DNA from: Biomphalaria glabrata
Lineage: Eukaryota > Mollusca > Gastropoda > Planorbidae
Assembly (NCBI RefSeq): GCF_947242115.1
Contig: NC_074714.1
Span: 33,924,323 to 33,988,322, forward strand
Direction of reading: 5' to 3'
DNA length: 64,000 bases
The notes beneath the pieces were generated by a model. The model saw only the letters and a list, made by a program, of their open reading frames with translations. It made no database searches and had not been told where the DNA came from. Shown here one piece after another: positions 24,611 to 36,164 of this stretch (its first letter is position 1; each line of letters begins with the position of its first letter). The translations under genes were made by a program, and so were the position numbers.

Positions 24611-24690
24611 TCTCGCGCCAAAACGTCCCCAGCGCCAAAACGTCTCGCACCAAAAAACGTCTCGCGCCAAAACGTCACGTACCGTCATGT
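24611..24690 (+). repeat. Short array of CGCCAAAACGTC motifs
   Basis: GCGCCAAAACGTC or close variants occur four times in about 75 bp, each followed by CCCAGC, TCGCAC or TCGCGC. It is a small GC-rich island in AT-rich DNA. No promoter or gene is attached to it. Confidence 0.75.
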
Positions 24691-25066
24691 TTTCGTCTGA
24701 AAGGGGGAGGGGGCGGTAGAGTGAAAACGATTAACTGAGTAAGAGTCCTTGATCCTTTCTAGAATTTCTGATAATGTTTGCATTTGGCATTAAAGAAAGG
24801 GGTGGGGCAACTCGATAGACGAATTTAATTTATAGCATGTATACATTATATTAGTGATAGATTTTTTCTTACAATTTGTAATTTCATAACTAAAATACAA
24901 AAGAAATATAATTGGTTTGTCCGATGGGCGGAGGGCGATTGCATGTATCTCCCCTCCCACCGAATAAAACAATTTTAGATTTACTAATGATACAATTTGA
25001 GAGTGTGGTACGACATAATATACAAATGGGTTCAAATATTAAGTAGCTTATATTATATAGATATTC
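24691..25066. other. Non-coding stretch
   Basis: Contains a G-rich patch near 24700-24715 and AT-rich sequence. The open frame at 24790-25035 (-) has no known domain. It may be a worn copy of the poly-C-containing unit duplicated just downstream. Confidence 0.35.
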
Positions 25067-25289
25067 AACTAATTGTGTTCACATAATATGATTTCTCCAT
25101 AAATATAGAACCCCCCCCCCAACTCAGTGGGCTAGAGTGGGGAGGGCAGTAGATGCAGAAGGGGAGCGAAATAATATAAATATTATATATTAATTTAACT
25201 AGTTTTGTTCACAAACTATGATTTCTAAATAAAATTAGGACCCCCCCCCCCACTCAAAGTGTTTAGGTGGGAATGGCAGTAGATATATT
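25067..25289 (+). repeat. Diverged 130-bp tandem duplication with poly-C tracts
   Basis: The segments 25067-25159 and 25197-25289 align: both run AACTA..TTGTTCACA, ATGATTTCT, a poly-C of about 10-11, ACTCA, then GGCAGTAGAT. Offset is 130 bp. Further poly-C and poly-G tracts lie at 25289-25325. Confidence 0.8.
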
Positions 25290-25444
25290 CCCCCCCACTC
25301 GAAAGTTTATGGGGGGGGGGGCGGGATTGATTGATGCCATCGCCCCCTCCCAACCCCACCAAATCGGCCAACAAACTAGAGGAGGGGTTGAAATATTCTA
25401 AAAATAGGTTGAGATATAAATGATTAGTATATATTATTAACATA

Positions 25445-25720
25445 ATAATAAAGCTTGTCTTCGAGTCCGAAGATTAGTGAGGAATGCAGTATTTCCCGTG
25501 GATGCGTAGCCCCAGCTGTGACCTACATATTTTGCCGTACTAGGGCAAGCATACCCATTGTCCGCAGGTGGTCGATTTAGATTTTCTTTTCGCCGTCTGC
25601 GTCTGTCCTCGACAGCGGATTTTCTTTTGGTCTCGTTCTGAGGCTGCATGTAGTGTGCGACATTCCAGCAGTCACAAACGAGTCGATAAAAGGATTATTA
25701 ACATAAGTAGGCCTAATAAA
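25445..25720 (-). mobile_element. LINE 3'-end fragment with a C2H2-like finger
   Basis: On the minus strand a basic stretch (DRRRRRKENLNRPPADNGYA) is followed, after a frame change, by QLGLRIHGKYCIPH and a stop. This is the style of the terminal zinc-finger tail of endonuclease/reverse-transcriptase LINE proteins. Only this end is left. Confidence 0.55.
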
Positions 25721-25994
25721 TTCGTATACATTTGTGTGATTTATTTACTAAAATTCTTCCTCCCTTCTTTGGGGTAAGGGTCGGCCGAGTTTATTTTTTT
25801 TGGGGGGGGGGAGTGGGGGGATTGCACGCCAGTGGGGTTCACCCTGTGCAATATGCACCCCCCTTCCCCATTTCTTCACATAATGTCACTGACACAGATT
25901 TAGTTGATTTATTTTTTTCTAAAGTCATAGGTCAGTGTCAGTACCGGCAACTCTTTTGAACTGACAAAATTACAAATCTTACGACATTTACAAT

Positions 25995-26490
25995 GTCAAA
26001 CAAAGAATTTAGAGATCTAGACTCTAGATTCTCTACATCTATATTATTCTATATAGATCTAGATAGATCAAGACTCTAGTCACTCTAACTCTAGAATCTA
26101 TATACATTACATCTAACGAGACTCTATTAGATCTATTCTAGCCTCAGTTACTCAGTCAGTACTACTGTACTAGATCTAAATCTAAGTAGCACTTAGCCTT
26201 TAGGACTTAGTCACTTAGACTTGACTTCACTTGACTTAGTACTAGACTCTAGATCTAGCACTCACACACTCACTCAACTCACTGCACTTGACTTCGACTT
26301 CACTGTGACTCAGGCGACTGTGCCTGTGTACAGACTGGTAACACTAGTAATTAGTAGTAACAGACTAATTACTAACTAATTCACTGCCTAGATCTAGATA
26401 GTACTACAGACTGTAGTACTGTTAGGCTAGGTTACTACTTATAACTTAACTAGATTATAATCTAGACCTAGATGATAGATCTAGTCTAGT
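25995..26490. repeat. CTAG-dense, ACT/TAGATC-rich low-complexity tract
   Basis: Dozens of CTAG tetramers occur in about 500 bp (TAGATCTAGA, ACTAGACTCT, CTAGTCTAGT), with ACTCACT and ACTTAGT variants. It ends about 550 bp before the first coding exon of TIMMDC1. It is degenerate simple sequence, and no function can be read from it. Confidence 0.8.
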
Positions 26491-27045
26491 CTAGTTCTTT
26501 CCTTTTGTCACAATAGTTACAATAGTATAGTATTATTGTATAGATAGTGTTTCTGAAACCATTCAAACTGTTTCTCTGAATCAAAGTGTTTCTTCACTAG
26601 CTTAAGACTTAAGATTTGGTAAGAATGTCTTTGACCTTAGCAGATACTGATACCTTCTAAAGATTTTTAAGATAGAATTAGAATGGAAGACAAAGAGTGT
26701 ATACCTCTTCCTAAAACTCTTTCTAGTGGCCATGAGTTTTACATTTTCTTGGATCCATGACAGACTTCATATTAATTAACATTAATGAAAAGCACTGCAA
26801 TATCTAATAGTAATAGCAGTGCTATACTTCTTTAATTATAATGTAATGTACACATGGCACATCAAAAGGGTTATTATGACATCTTTTGCATTTGTTGATA
26901 TCATTCTTGCTTAATATACATTGAAACTGTACTTAGAAATCATTTATCTTCCTGATTAAACTAGCATTTCAATGTTATAATGAAGCTAAACTATGTAATA
27001 CCTTAATTTATTTCAGACTGAGTGACACTGAGGAGACATTTTCAA
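26491..27045 (+). promoter_or_regulatory. TIMMDC1: Probable 5' region of TIMMDC1, with a possible untranslated exon
   Basis: A good acceptor (TTATTTCAG, ending at 27016) precedes the coding start, so a 5' untranslated exon should lie upstream. One candidate donor is TTTG|GTAAGA with the exon ending at 26618. No TATA box or other core promoter element is evident. Transcript data would be needed to place the start. Confidence 0.3.
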
Positions 27046-30000
27046 ATGGAGGACATAATAAAAGTATGTGGAGCCAATTGTGAGAATCTTCTGTTGAAAA
27101 GACGTTGTCAGTTAGGTTACAGTGATATGAAAAAAGAGAACAAACACTGTATGTCTTTCAGTATGCTATCAACTTTTATCAACTTTAAAAACAATTCAAA
27201 ACTGAAGTCATTTGTCCTACCCACAGCCTTTTGCTCATCACAGGATAGTGTTGAGAACAACATGCAGTTAAATGACTTGCCAGGCTTTAAAGCCAACCTA
27301 AACTCTTCTAAGAAACATGTCTACAGTGAAGTAGGCCTAACTACTATTACACAGAATGAAACTGGTTGGGATAGACTCAAGATGCTGTACTGTTAGTAAG
27401 TACAAGAAGATCTTGATCTGTAAACAAGAAAAACATTAAACATTACATTTTTTAAAAAGATAATACCTCCATCATACAACTTAAAATGAAATAAATAAAA
27501 AAAAAATTAATTTAAAAACAAAATTTAGTTAAAAGCAGGTATCGATTTAATGATTTTGTACAAACAATGCTACCAATAGGGTAGCGGGCATTGTAAAATG
27601 GAGTAATTATTTGTTGGCACTTTCATTATGTAGACATCTATTATATATAGAACTAGACCTAGACTTCTGATTTAGAACTACTCTTGATCTAGATCTACTT
27701 CTAGAATCTAGATCTATGTAATCTATATTAGATTTTTGTAAAAATATAAGCAAAGCTTAGAAAATCTATTAATAAACTTTAAGCAACATTAAATTTAATA
27801 AACAACTTATCGATACACTACAGTTGACTAAGCCATATTGTTGTTTTTTTACTTCAATTTATAGCCAAATTAAAATTTATTTTTTTACTTTAAAAACTTG
27901 TTACAGTCCAACTAGAGTTTTCCCCATGTGGTCAATGAGCTAGTAATTTTTTTCGCAGTGAAATGCATCAACAGTTAAATTTCAAGAAAAATCATTACAG
28001 CCGTTTTTGAGATCAGCATTCAGGTTCTACCCATCCACCCTCCATGAAGTCTTAGTCCAAACCTCCCACAAGATGACGGGGGATGGCAGCGGGCAGGGTA
28101 TGAAGTCCAGCGCAAATACTGCATGACCAGGCAGCTTTGTTTGATTTAAATACTTAAATAATATTCATACGACAGACACAACAAATAACTTGATAAATAA
28201 GAAGTAAGCTACAAACTTTAAACATTAATAGACTTCAAAGTTTGAACTGCTATGATGAGAGTTTAGTTATCTATTTTTGATGTCGTTATATTTGTTTAAA
28301 TCTCTTCAGCAGATACCAAACAGGATTTATTCAGGAGGATGTACAAATGATGAACACAATTATAAAGAGGGTTGTGTTCTTGGGGGCCATCATAAGTCTT
28401 GTCTCGGCTAGTTCTCGGTCAAGTGCTAAGTTGTTGGAGAAACAATCACCAGAGCTGCCAACTATGAAAGTATTATTGGTAAGACATGCTCTGGCTCAGC
28501 AATGATTAACTCTGTCACACTGCATGAGAAGTGTCACAAAGTCATGAATTTTCTTTTCCCACTCAATTTGATGTGAGCTCAGAGATCTAATTGTATATTA
28601 TAAATATTGCACTTGAACATGGGCAGTGAAACAATAACTTGAACATTTCAATTACCTCAACTCAATTTATTGTACCTCCAGAACACACTAGTTCCTCCAA
28701 ATTTGTAAAGTCATTTGCTTAGAAGAGGAAATATCTTTATATTTTCATGTTGGCTTCAAACTTAAAGTGACGACCTATTTCTCTGCACAGATTATAGAGA
28801 GGGATTTATTCAACTTATAACACCACATTAGTCAAGCACAATTTCTTTCTCTTGTTTGATACCAAACAAAATGATTAATTACGAATAATTAAGCAACTAA
28901 TTGTTAATTTTTATTATTTATTCTTGTTTTTGTCAGTTACAAGAAATAATTGTGAAAAATTTCAAATTGATTCGAGATTGGGTGTGTAAAAAAATTTTAC
29001 CACATAAACAGGTAGACAGAGTGAGTTGATATAAGCTTTGTAAAAATGGTTAGTATTTGTGCTAGTTACAAGATACTCTTGTAAAATTTTGAAAACAAAA
29101 TTCTTCTTTCATAAAATCTTTCGATTTTTTCAAGGGTAATTTGATTCGACTGAATTACTTGACTTTAGTATTCTTGTTATATAAAGCAGTTTTGTATTTA
29201 TATTTCATGGAAATAAATGCAGTCAGTATAATCCACTTATTTCATAAGAATCAAATGTGTGCACATATCTAATAATTAATTAGGATAATAAATTATAATT
29301 TTTCTGTGCAATCTGGATGGATCTGAAATTGTAATGTGTAAAATAACATGACCTTCTGTTCTATTTGCATTCATTTTGTAAAAAAAAATTGTTAGAAAAT
29401 AAAGTAGTGATGTTATTTTGTTGACAGTTGGAACGTTCCATTAGAAGAGATATCTTGAAGGAGACAGTCAAGACTACTCTTAAAATGGCTGCTTTTTCAT
29501 GTATAATAATGTAAGTATAGTGCATTGTAGTGTCGATACATATGGTTTTAGTTTCATTCAAATCTCTATTAGCTGGATTCTTAATTAGTAGTAAAAACAT
29601 ACCCTTAAAAAAAGACAATTCAAGATAGAATAATAAACTCTTTCTCTCCATAATTATTTTCTTCGTTCCGATAGAATTATTCATTTTGCTCATTTGTATT
29701 TCACTAACCTGTAATTATTAAACTTCAATAACTTTTTTGTTTGTTACCACAGAATGTTATATTTGGTATTGAATTATAGGGGAATGTATGCTTTTTTTTA
29801 CACAACACAAATTAAAGCTTATAATTCCAAAAATCAATTTAGCTTGTGTGGGTCAGATCAACCTTGGCATAGTTGATTAGGAGTTAGGAGAGAAAGAGTT
29901 AAGAACAATAATAATTTATCAACTATGAACAGTGTGTTAGCAAAATACTTAGCATGCCATTAAATCATTATGACAGCACATCAGATAGACACATCATTGT

Positions 30001-33000
30001 GACACAACATCAGTGAGATATCACATAAGTTTTACACATCATTGTATGACACATCAGTTTGACATCACTTCAGTTTAACATTACAGTGACACTACATCAG
30101 TTAAACATCACACCAGTTTAACATATCACTGTGACACCGCATCAGTAAAGTTCGACATTGAATTGATGTTGGAAAACATAATAATGACTTCATTACAGCA
30201 TAGTTGTGGTGGGATAAAACTATTAAATTAATCAATCCATCCATTTCAGTGGCTCTACCGTCCATGGAGGGCTCTGGCCTGCTTCAACACATCCCTCTTT
30301 TCAGAATTCTCCTGGGCCTTTTGTCTCTACACCCGAACCCCAAACTGTTGTAATCTGCCTCCACATCATCAATCCATCACATTCGGGGTCTGCCTTTGGG
30401 TTGCCTGCCTTTTGTTTTTTTAACTATACAATTTTTGCTCCTCTTTTCACTGACATTCTTTCAAGGTGACCTGCCCAACTTAATCTGTTCTTTTTTATAT
30501 CTGTCACTATTGGTGAATCTTCATACAATCGATAGATCTCATGGTTAGTGCGTGCCCTCCACCCTGTTTCATCTTGTATAGCACCATAGATTTTCCTAGG
30601 AATTTTTCGTTCTCAACTATTAAGTCAATTTTCGGTAGTCTATCAAATTAATAATATATTCAAATTTTGAAACAAACTCTTTTGATCTCATTTAGAAAGC
30701 TTTTTTTTTTAGTATTAATTAATTTTGAAACCTTTTAAATTCCTTGCACCACTGATCTTTTCTCCTTTCAGTCACCTGTCTCAGGCTATCGCTGCTTATA
30801 GAAACAAATCAACTGTTTGGGAATATGGCATTGCATCATCCTTAGCCTTTGCCTTCAAAGAACTTGATCAAGGAATGAGAATAGTGGTGAGGGCTGGATC
30901 TATGGGTGCCATCATGGGGTAAGCTACAGTTGTAATTGGTACAGAGATTTGGTTCTTAGTTCAAAAGATGGTTTTAAAAAGTTGTTAGATCAGACTTACA
31001 TAGAACAAATTATAATTAAATGTGCATCTTTCACTCCTGAATAAGGGATCAGTGCAAGGTTTAGTGCATAAATGTTCATGGTAGAATTTGAATTCTGCTC
31101 AGAGTAATGTTTAATACTGCTGAATTAATTTTTTTTTGGTTTTATTTTTGCTGTTCATAGCTAGTCCTAGTCTTAAGATGTATCAAACCCTTTAGCTATC
31201 CAGTAAAATGTTGTAATATGAACTCATAAAAGAGATTTAATTGGATATATTCAATACAAGTTGAGTCCCACTGTGACCTAATTATTATATTGTTATTACA
31301 GGATCATTGGAGGATATGTCATATGTTCTGCTTTGTCTACCTCTGGCTGGAGTCAAGAAGAAAGAAATTTACCAAGAAGGCTGAAATATATGAGTCTTCA
31401 GGATGGACACAGGTATTTTAGTGTCATAGATCTATGTCCACAACATGTTATGTCTTGCTCTACAGATGAGTTGCTTGTCCAGACTGTGAGTTCTAGCTTT
31501 CTTCTCATTCTTGATCTATCCACAGTATTTTTTTCCAGTTCTAGCCTATAACTCATTAGGTCAGCCAATTAATGTGGCTGAGTGACATTAAGTGCTTGGC
31601 TTCCTGAGAGGTCTGAGTTTGAGTCCCAATGTAGATTATGAATTTTAATTGAAATCTGACTTGAGCTTTGTTTGATGAGCTCCTGAAGGCAACATTGAAA
31701 CTCTCTCCCAGGTACTAAATTAGCACACACATCCACAAAAGAGATTGGACCACAGCAATTTGAGCATACAAAAACAATTAGAATAATACCCAACTACAGA
31801 AAATGATCAAGAATGAAACTCAGAAACAAGTATGGAAAATGACTAAGCCGTAACACATCCATACTGTCATAGAAGGCTAGCATAGAAAATTGCTTCTCGT
31901 TAGCACAAAAAAATATGAACTTTCGCCTTTGTCATGACTTGATTAGAGAGTTCTGTTATACACACTCTCAGTTATACTAGTTGTCTCAATAGGTATCGTA
32001 GTATCTACAGATTCAGAGTTGTATGAACTGATGAAACGCTGTGTGGAATATATTTTTTCTTGAGTTATAAATCTTCAAACTTAATTCAATAAAGGAATTA
32101 ATTCAGGGATTAACAAATCTGCATAAAAAATAAATGACTTATACAAATGATGACTTACAAATAATATTATTGTCAAAAAAAAGCAAAGGGAATACAACTC
32201 TGACCATCAAAAGCTAATGACTAATGGTGGTTACTTTAACTTTCCCTTTATAGTCTTTTAAAAATAATTGTTTAGATTGTTACATAATTAATTACTCTAT
32301 CTACATACCTTTTATCTTTCAAATTCATTCTAAATCTCACCTGCTACCTACTAGATAATGTAACTATAGTTTCAAGGTCTTTTGAAAGTTTTTACACAAG
32401 CACAATGTGACCTGACCTATTAACCTGGTCATTTACTCTCACAAACTATTATTCTACCACATGACTGATTGTCTCCAGTAGCCAACTTGTGTATTTAAGT
32501 GTGACAACATGCATATCAGATATTTACAGTACAATTATGATTTTATGACAATGTCAAAAGCACATTTACTTGGGTTATGAACTGTTTGAGGTCGCTGTAT
32601 AGTGAAAAATTGTAAAAAGAGGCATCAGAAATATAGAAATTGAGAATAGCTGTTCTAAAAGAATGTAATTCCACTTGTTGGTTAATTTTTTTTATATCTT
32701 AATTTTTGTTGTTAACTTCTTATCAAACTGTTATAATTAGCAATTAGATTACCCTATCAGAGATGTCTTTTTTACAAAGTGTATATCAACTCACTCTGTC
32801 TGTACATCAGGTAAAAAGTTTGTACACATTATTTTCTCCCACATCTCGGATCAAGCTGAAATTTTTACCTGACAAAATAAGAATCAATAAAAACAAGATT
32901 ACAGAGGTGGCCCCCATCAAATTCACCAATGGACGAGAAATATATTCAAGCCATATTCTTGTTTTGATCATTTAAAGAAATTTTTAATATTTGGCATTAG

Positions 33001-35494
33001 GTTTCACATAAAAGCAAACAGTGCAACACGTCGTCTTTGATAAGACTCTTCTAACTCTTCTGGAATAAATAGAGTAGCGTTAAGTGATCACTTAAGATCA
33101 GCATGGAAACCTCCCGATACAGTGTTGGGGGCACCTAGTGCGGTAGCTCAGGGTTTTTCCAACTTGGTTGTCACCCCAAAATGGTGTCGACTAATGCAGA
33201 CTGCAACTCTCACATCCCCTCCCCCTGGTGACGCCACTGCTCCAAGATAAATCTCGAGGTTTTATTATTTTCTTTTTCAATGTGTCTGCTTTCCAACTTG
33301 GTTGCCACCCCCAAAATGGTGTCGACTTGTACGGTGCACTCTCGCGCCCCTTCCCCCCCCAAATGACGCCACTGCTCCAAGATACCTACTACAAAATATA
33401 AGAACCTACTATAGATCTCAATCTAGAATCTAGACTAGGTCTAGTAAAATCACTAAATTTAGAAAGCCTTCAGGACAGAAGGCTCAAAAGTAAAGTAGCA
33501 ATCATACATAAAACACTGAACCATAATCTTCAAATACAAAAACAAAATTTAATAAAATACTCTGAAAGACACAAAGATAAAGGCACATTCCTCGTCCCAT
33601 ATGCTAGGACAAATTTGTACAAATACTCCTTCTTCCCTAGTGCTATTAGAGCATGGAATGGGTTGCCTGAGCTAGCCAGGAAAACCAGTGACTTGGCAGA
33701 ATTTAAGTCATTGGTTAATATGCATGACTAAATGCATGACGCGTAGGACGTAATCATCTTCTTTTTTGAAGTAACGTCTGTATTATATAAGAAGAAGAAG
33801 GTTTAGGCTTAGGTCTAAGTCTAAGTCTAGACTAAATAGGCTCTAGACTCTAGATCTAGACTCTAGATAAAGATCCATAACTAAATTTAAATCTATAGCG
33901 TAATCTAGACTAGAAGAAAAAAGAATGACTAGATTGACTAGATCTAGAAATCTAGAAACAGAATCTAGAATCTAGAATCTAGATCTACTAGAGCTAGATC
34001 TAGGTCAATATTATGATCAGGATTAGTAGGCCTACTACTGAGTTAAGTGCACTTATCTTATCTCATATAATACTAATACTAGTAATATAGACGTTAGTCG
34101 TTACTTATGCTGTTCGCATCAGATTCGAATCACTTACATTCATAATAAATAAATCTGCACTCCTAAGCTATTAGTATTGGAAGATAAACTATTAAACTAT
34201 TTTCTTAATGGATTATAAATGTAAATTTTGTTCAAATTGTTTAATACAATTAAATATGAATCTAGATCTATGTCTGGCCTCTATTTTTTTGTACTTTAGA
34301 TTGTTGTCAAGTGTATAGCCTAATGAGAATATGTGAAAACTGCGCGCTATAAATATAAAAGTAGTTCGTTTTTTTTTTTTTTAACTTACAATTGAAACGA
34401 AGTTCGAATTAAAATTCTTTTTAAAAAACAACATTTGAATCAGTATCTATTCCATAAGTTAGTTAATAAATGGAAAATCTATTTTATAATGATCCATTGA
34501 TACTTTTTCCATTGTGACCTTCGATGCAAATTTTTTGTACCAATGTACAAATTAATGAATGAAGCTTGATTTATTAATGAAGAAGTCTGTGACCTTTTTA
34601 AAAGACTTACCTCTCCCGAAGTTTTTCACTTAAAAGTGGTGTGATTTTTGAAAAATCTTCTTGCATATATAATTTTAAAAATTTGATGGCTCACTGTCGG
34701 AAAAGAAAAAAGTAACAATTGCATTAGAACTTTGAATGATCTAAAAGATCATGATGTACAATTTTCATTTTCTCTTCTAGTTTCTGAGATCTAAACGAGA
34801 CAGATGGACAGATGGATGGACAGACAGGCCACACAAAACTAATAGTGTCTTTTAACCTTTGAGGGGCCACTATAAATAACCAATTAGTTAATTAATTATT
34901 GGTAATTAATTCTTTTGTTTGATATCGAACAAGAATAAGAAATTGTACTTGACTGATTTGGTGGTATACGTTGAATTAGTCTCCTTTGTACTTTGTAGAG
35001 AGAAATAGGTCTCCGCTTTAAAGTTTGAAGCTAACAAAAGATAACTAAAAAAACCTTCTATTTTCATAAGCACTTTGCTGGCATATTGGTCTGTGTGTTG
35101 GCTGGAGGAGGCTTGTATAGGCTTGAGCCTTTGAGTTCAAATTTAGGTCTCTCAACTTTTTGTGTATAAATACATTTAAAAAGCGATCACAGTAATGTCC
35201 ACACAAATACCCCTTTCTTTCTCACCCCACCCCTTTATCAATTGGTTCAGATCATAGAGTATTGAGAAAGCTAAAAGAAGGAAATGGCCTGAAATTAAAA
35301 CAAATGGTAAAAATTTTCTAATCGCACAGATTTATTGCAGTTATTCTAGATGTATTACAAATTTAATTACATGACTGATCAAAACTAATAGATATGATAA
35401 TATAGGCTTGTTTTTTTTTTAAGTATTTTTTATATTTCTTGCTTTTTCTTATTTTAGTGTAAAGCTGTCTACTTCAGAGTTTACAAGAGATTAA
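27046..35494 (+). CDS. TIMMDC1: TIMMDC1, mitochondrial complex I assembly factor (six exons)
   Basis: Coding exons are 27046-27395, 28310-28478, 29428-29510, 30772-30918, 31302-31412 and 35458-35494. All have AG/GT borders and matching phases (2,0,2,2,2), giving 298 residues against 285 in human. In the family this is a multi-pass mitochondrial inner-membrane protein related to Tim17/22/23 that helps build the complex I membrane arm. Family marks are ETGWDRLKMLY (residues 105-115; human ESGWDRLRELF), YRNK (210-213) and a Gly-rich helix with GSMGAIMGIIGG (243-254). Likely membrane spans lie near 134-150, 191-209, 219-229 and 238-261. The start is the ATG at 27046: an in-frame TGA at 27019-27021, just inside the exon, rules out anything earlier. 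The part before W108 is about 50 residues longer than in human and is unlike it. The last exon encodes only about 12 residues. Introns are 914, 949, 1261, 383 and 4045 bp, and several hold TEs. Confidence 0.88.
28050..28134 (-). repeat. SINE-2 fragment in TIMMDC1 intron 1
   Basis: CTTAGTCCAAACCTCCCAC and the following GACGGGGGATGG match the copy at 53150-53190. The tRNA-like head (TGCATGACCAGG, read inverted) is at the right. An internal piece is missing compared with that copy. Confidence 0.7.
28770..29035 (-). repeat. Repeat B fragment in TIMMDC1 intron 2
   Basis: Inverted matches to 3900-4130 include GTCAAGCACAATTTCTTTC, ATTAATTACGAATAATTAAG and the GACAGAGTGAGTTGATATA end. It is diverged. 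Confidence 0.6.
29634..29902. mobile_element. MITE copy in TIMMDC1 intron 3
   Basis: The ends TAAACTCTTTCTCTCC and GGAGAGAAAGAGTTAAG are inverted repeats. The interior matches 14862-15110. It starts about 125 bp after the exon 3 donor, so it may have been tolerated as spliced-out sequence. Confidence 0.75.
29960..30160 (+). repeat. Imperfect minisatellite (CACATCAGTTTGACATCAC) in TIMMDC1 intron 3
   Basis: A degenerate unit of about 19-30 bp combining ACACATCA, GTTTGACATCAC and CATTGTGACAC recurs roughly eight times, strongly diverged. Confidence 0.6.
30240..30625 (-). mobile_element. LINE 3'-end fragment in TIMMDC1 intron 3
   Basis: Minus-strand reading gives RKIYGAIQDETGWRARTNHE, IYRLYEDSPIVTDIKKNRLS and WAGHLERMSVKRGAKIV, the conserved tail after the RT domain of endonuclease/reverse-transcriptase LINEs, then a stop and further degraded sequence. 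It is inserted opposite to the gene. Confidence 0.8.
31560..31797 (+). repeat. SINE-3, tRNA-derived, in TIMMDC1 intron 5
   Basis: TGGCTGAGTGACATTAAG (about 31575) fits an A box, and GAGTTTGAGTCCC (about 31615) fits a B box at tRNA-like spacing. A body of about 160 bp follows. It is a family different from SINE-1 and SINE-2 and occurs only once here. The minus-strand open frame at 31569-31793 is a by-product. Confidence 0.6.
32760..33385 (+). repeat. Dispersed repeat C with a terminal ~134-bp duplication
   Basis: From about 32770 the sequence shares TATCAACTCACTCTGTCTG with repeat B, then runs through CATCAAATTCACCAATGG and TGGCATTAGGTTTCACAT. The last part matches 40160-40460 inverted. At the end, CCAACTTGGTTG through GACGCCACTGCTCCAAGATA occurs twice, at 33158-33249 and 33292-33382. 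It has no coding capacity and lies in TIMMDC1 intron 5. Confidence 0.65.
33430..33795 (+). mobile_element. LINE 3' end (AWNGLPE family) in TIMMDC1 intron 5
   Basis: It encodes LVPYARTNLYKYSFFPSAIR and AWNGLPELARKTSDLAEFK, then a stop. This is the extreme C-terminus of a CR1/Jockey-style reverse transcriptase, followed by GACGTAATCATCTTC and a short GAAGAA tail. It is 5' truncated, as is normal for LINE insertions, and close in sequence to 36165-36720 and 10895-11122. Confidence 0.8.
33796..34060. repeat. CTAG/TAGATC-rich degenerate tract in TIMMDC1 intron 5
   Basis: Repeated CTAGATCTAGA, AGAATCTAGA and GTCTAAGTCTA variants, like 25995-26490. Confidence 0.75.
34590..34880 (-). repeat. Element A end fragment in TIMMDC1 intron 5
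   Basis: It carries GAGATCTAAACGAGACAGAT, several GGACAGA units and ACACAAAACTAATAGTGTC followed by a GGGGCC patch, in inverted orientation to 6610-6760. Similar ends lie at 42130-42555 and 53805-54055. Confidence 0.65.
34881..35440 (+). repeat. Repeat B copy, ending next to TIMMDC1 exon 6
   Basis: It follows 4050-4620 closely: ACCAATTAGTTAATTAATTA, GAAATTGTACTTGACTGA, AAATACATTTAAAAAGCGAT and CTAATCGCACAGATTTATT. It ends less than 20 bp before the exon 6 acceptor, so the polypyrimidine tract of that intron may partly come from the repeat. Confidence 0.7.
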
Positions 35495-35691
35495 GAAACA
35501 ATTTTCAACCAAGATCTAGTTCCTGGGAGAAAACAAGATTTGTAACTGATTCATTGAACTGTTTACAAAACATTATGTGTCTGCTATCCAGAAGTTGGAT
35601 ATCAGATACTTTCTGATTTGAAGTTTGTTATAATAAACTTTTGTTCAACATTTTAACATTGTGATTTTAAATAAATATTGATGTATTTCAA
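35495..35691 (+). other. TIMMDC1: TIMMDC1 3' untranslated region with poly(A) signal
   Basis: After the TAA at 35492-35494 a short AT-rich trailer leads to AATAAA at 35668-35673, with an A run starting about 20 bp later at 35692. Cleavage near 35690 is inferred. Confidence 0.6.
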
Positions 35692-36164
35692 CAAAAAAAA
35701 AATAGTTCATTTTATTTTGATTAATAAAATTACAGATAATGAAATTGTTTGAAATCTTTTTTTTTTAATTTCATTTCTTCTTATTATTTTAAAAAATATT
35801 ATCAAAAACTGTAAGCTTTTGGCAATGATCTGCCAAGATTGTGATGTACTAAGGTAATTAATTCATTGTAGTGTTATTAGATACGGCATGTCTGCAACAG
35901 TTATGTCCCCTGGCAGCGGGAATCTTTGTAAGTTTAGCTCAATACTTGAGATGTCAGTAAAGTCTTCATTAGAGATGATTATAGGTGTATAGTTTTATCT
36001 TCCATGTGACTTCTACACATAGGCTTTCAAATGTTATTTTTCATTTTCTGAATCATTTTCACTTTTTTTTAAAATCAATAGCATCACAATGTCAACAACA
36101 TTTGCTAGTACCGTAATACTAATATCCGAAAATCAAAGAAAGCATTAGGGTTTATTAAAAGACA
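35692..36164. other. Short intergenic stretch with no recognised feature
   Basis: AT-rich, with T- and A-runs, and no repeat copy or coding frame. Confidence 0.4.

Noticed and set aside
25437-25777. A possible arginine-rich host protein on either strand
   Set aside because: The minus-strand frame ends in the zinc-finger tail style of LINE proteins and is truncated; the plus frame is its shadow.
31413-31551. TIMMDC1 exon 5 reading on to a stop at 31549-31551
   Set aside because: The donor at 31413 is good and exon 6 fits the phase and gives the expected protein length; the read-through part is not family-like. Intron retention remains possible.
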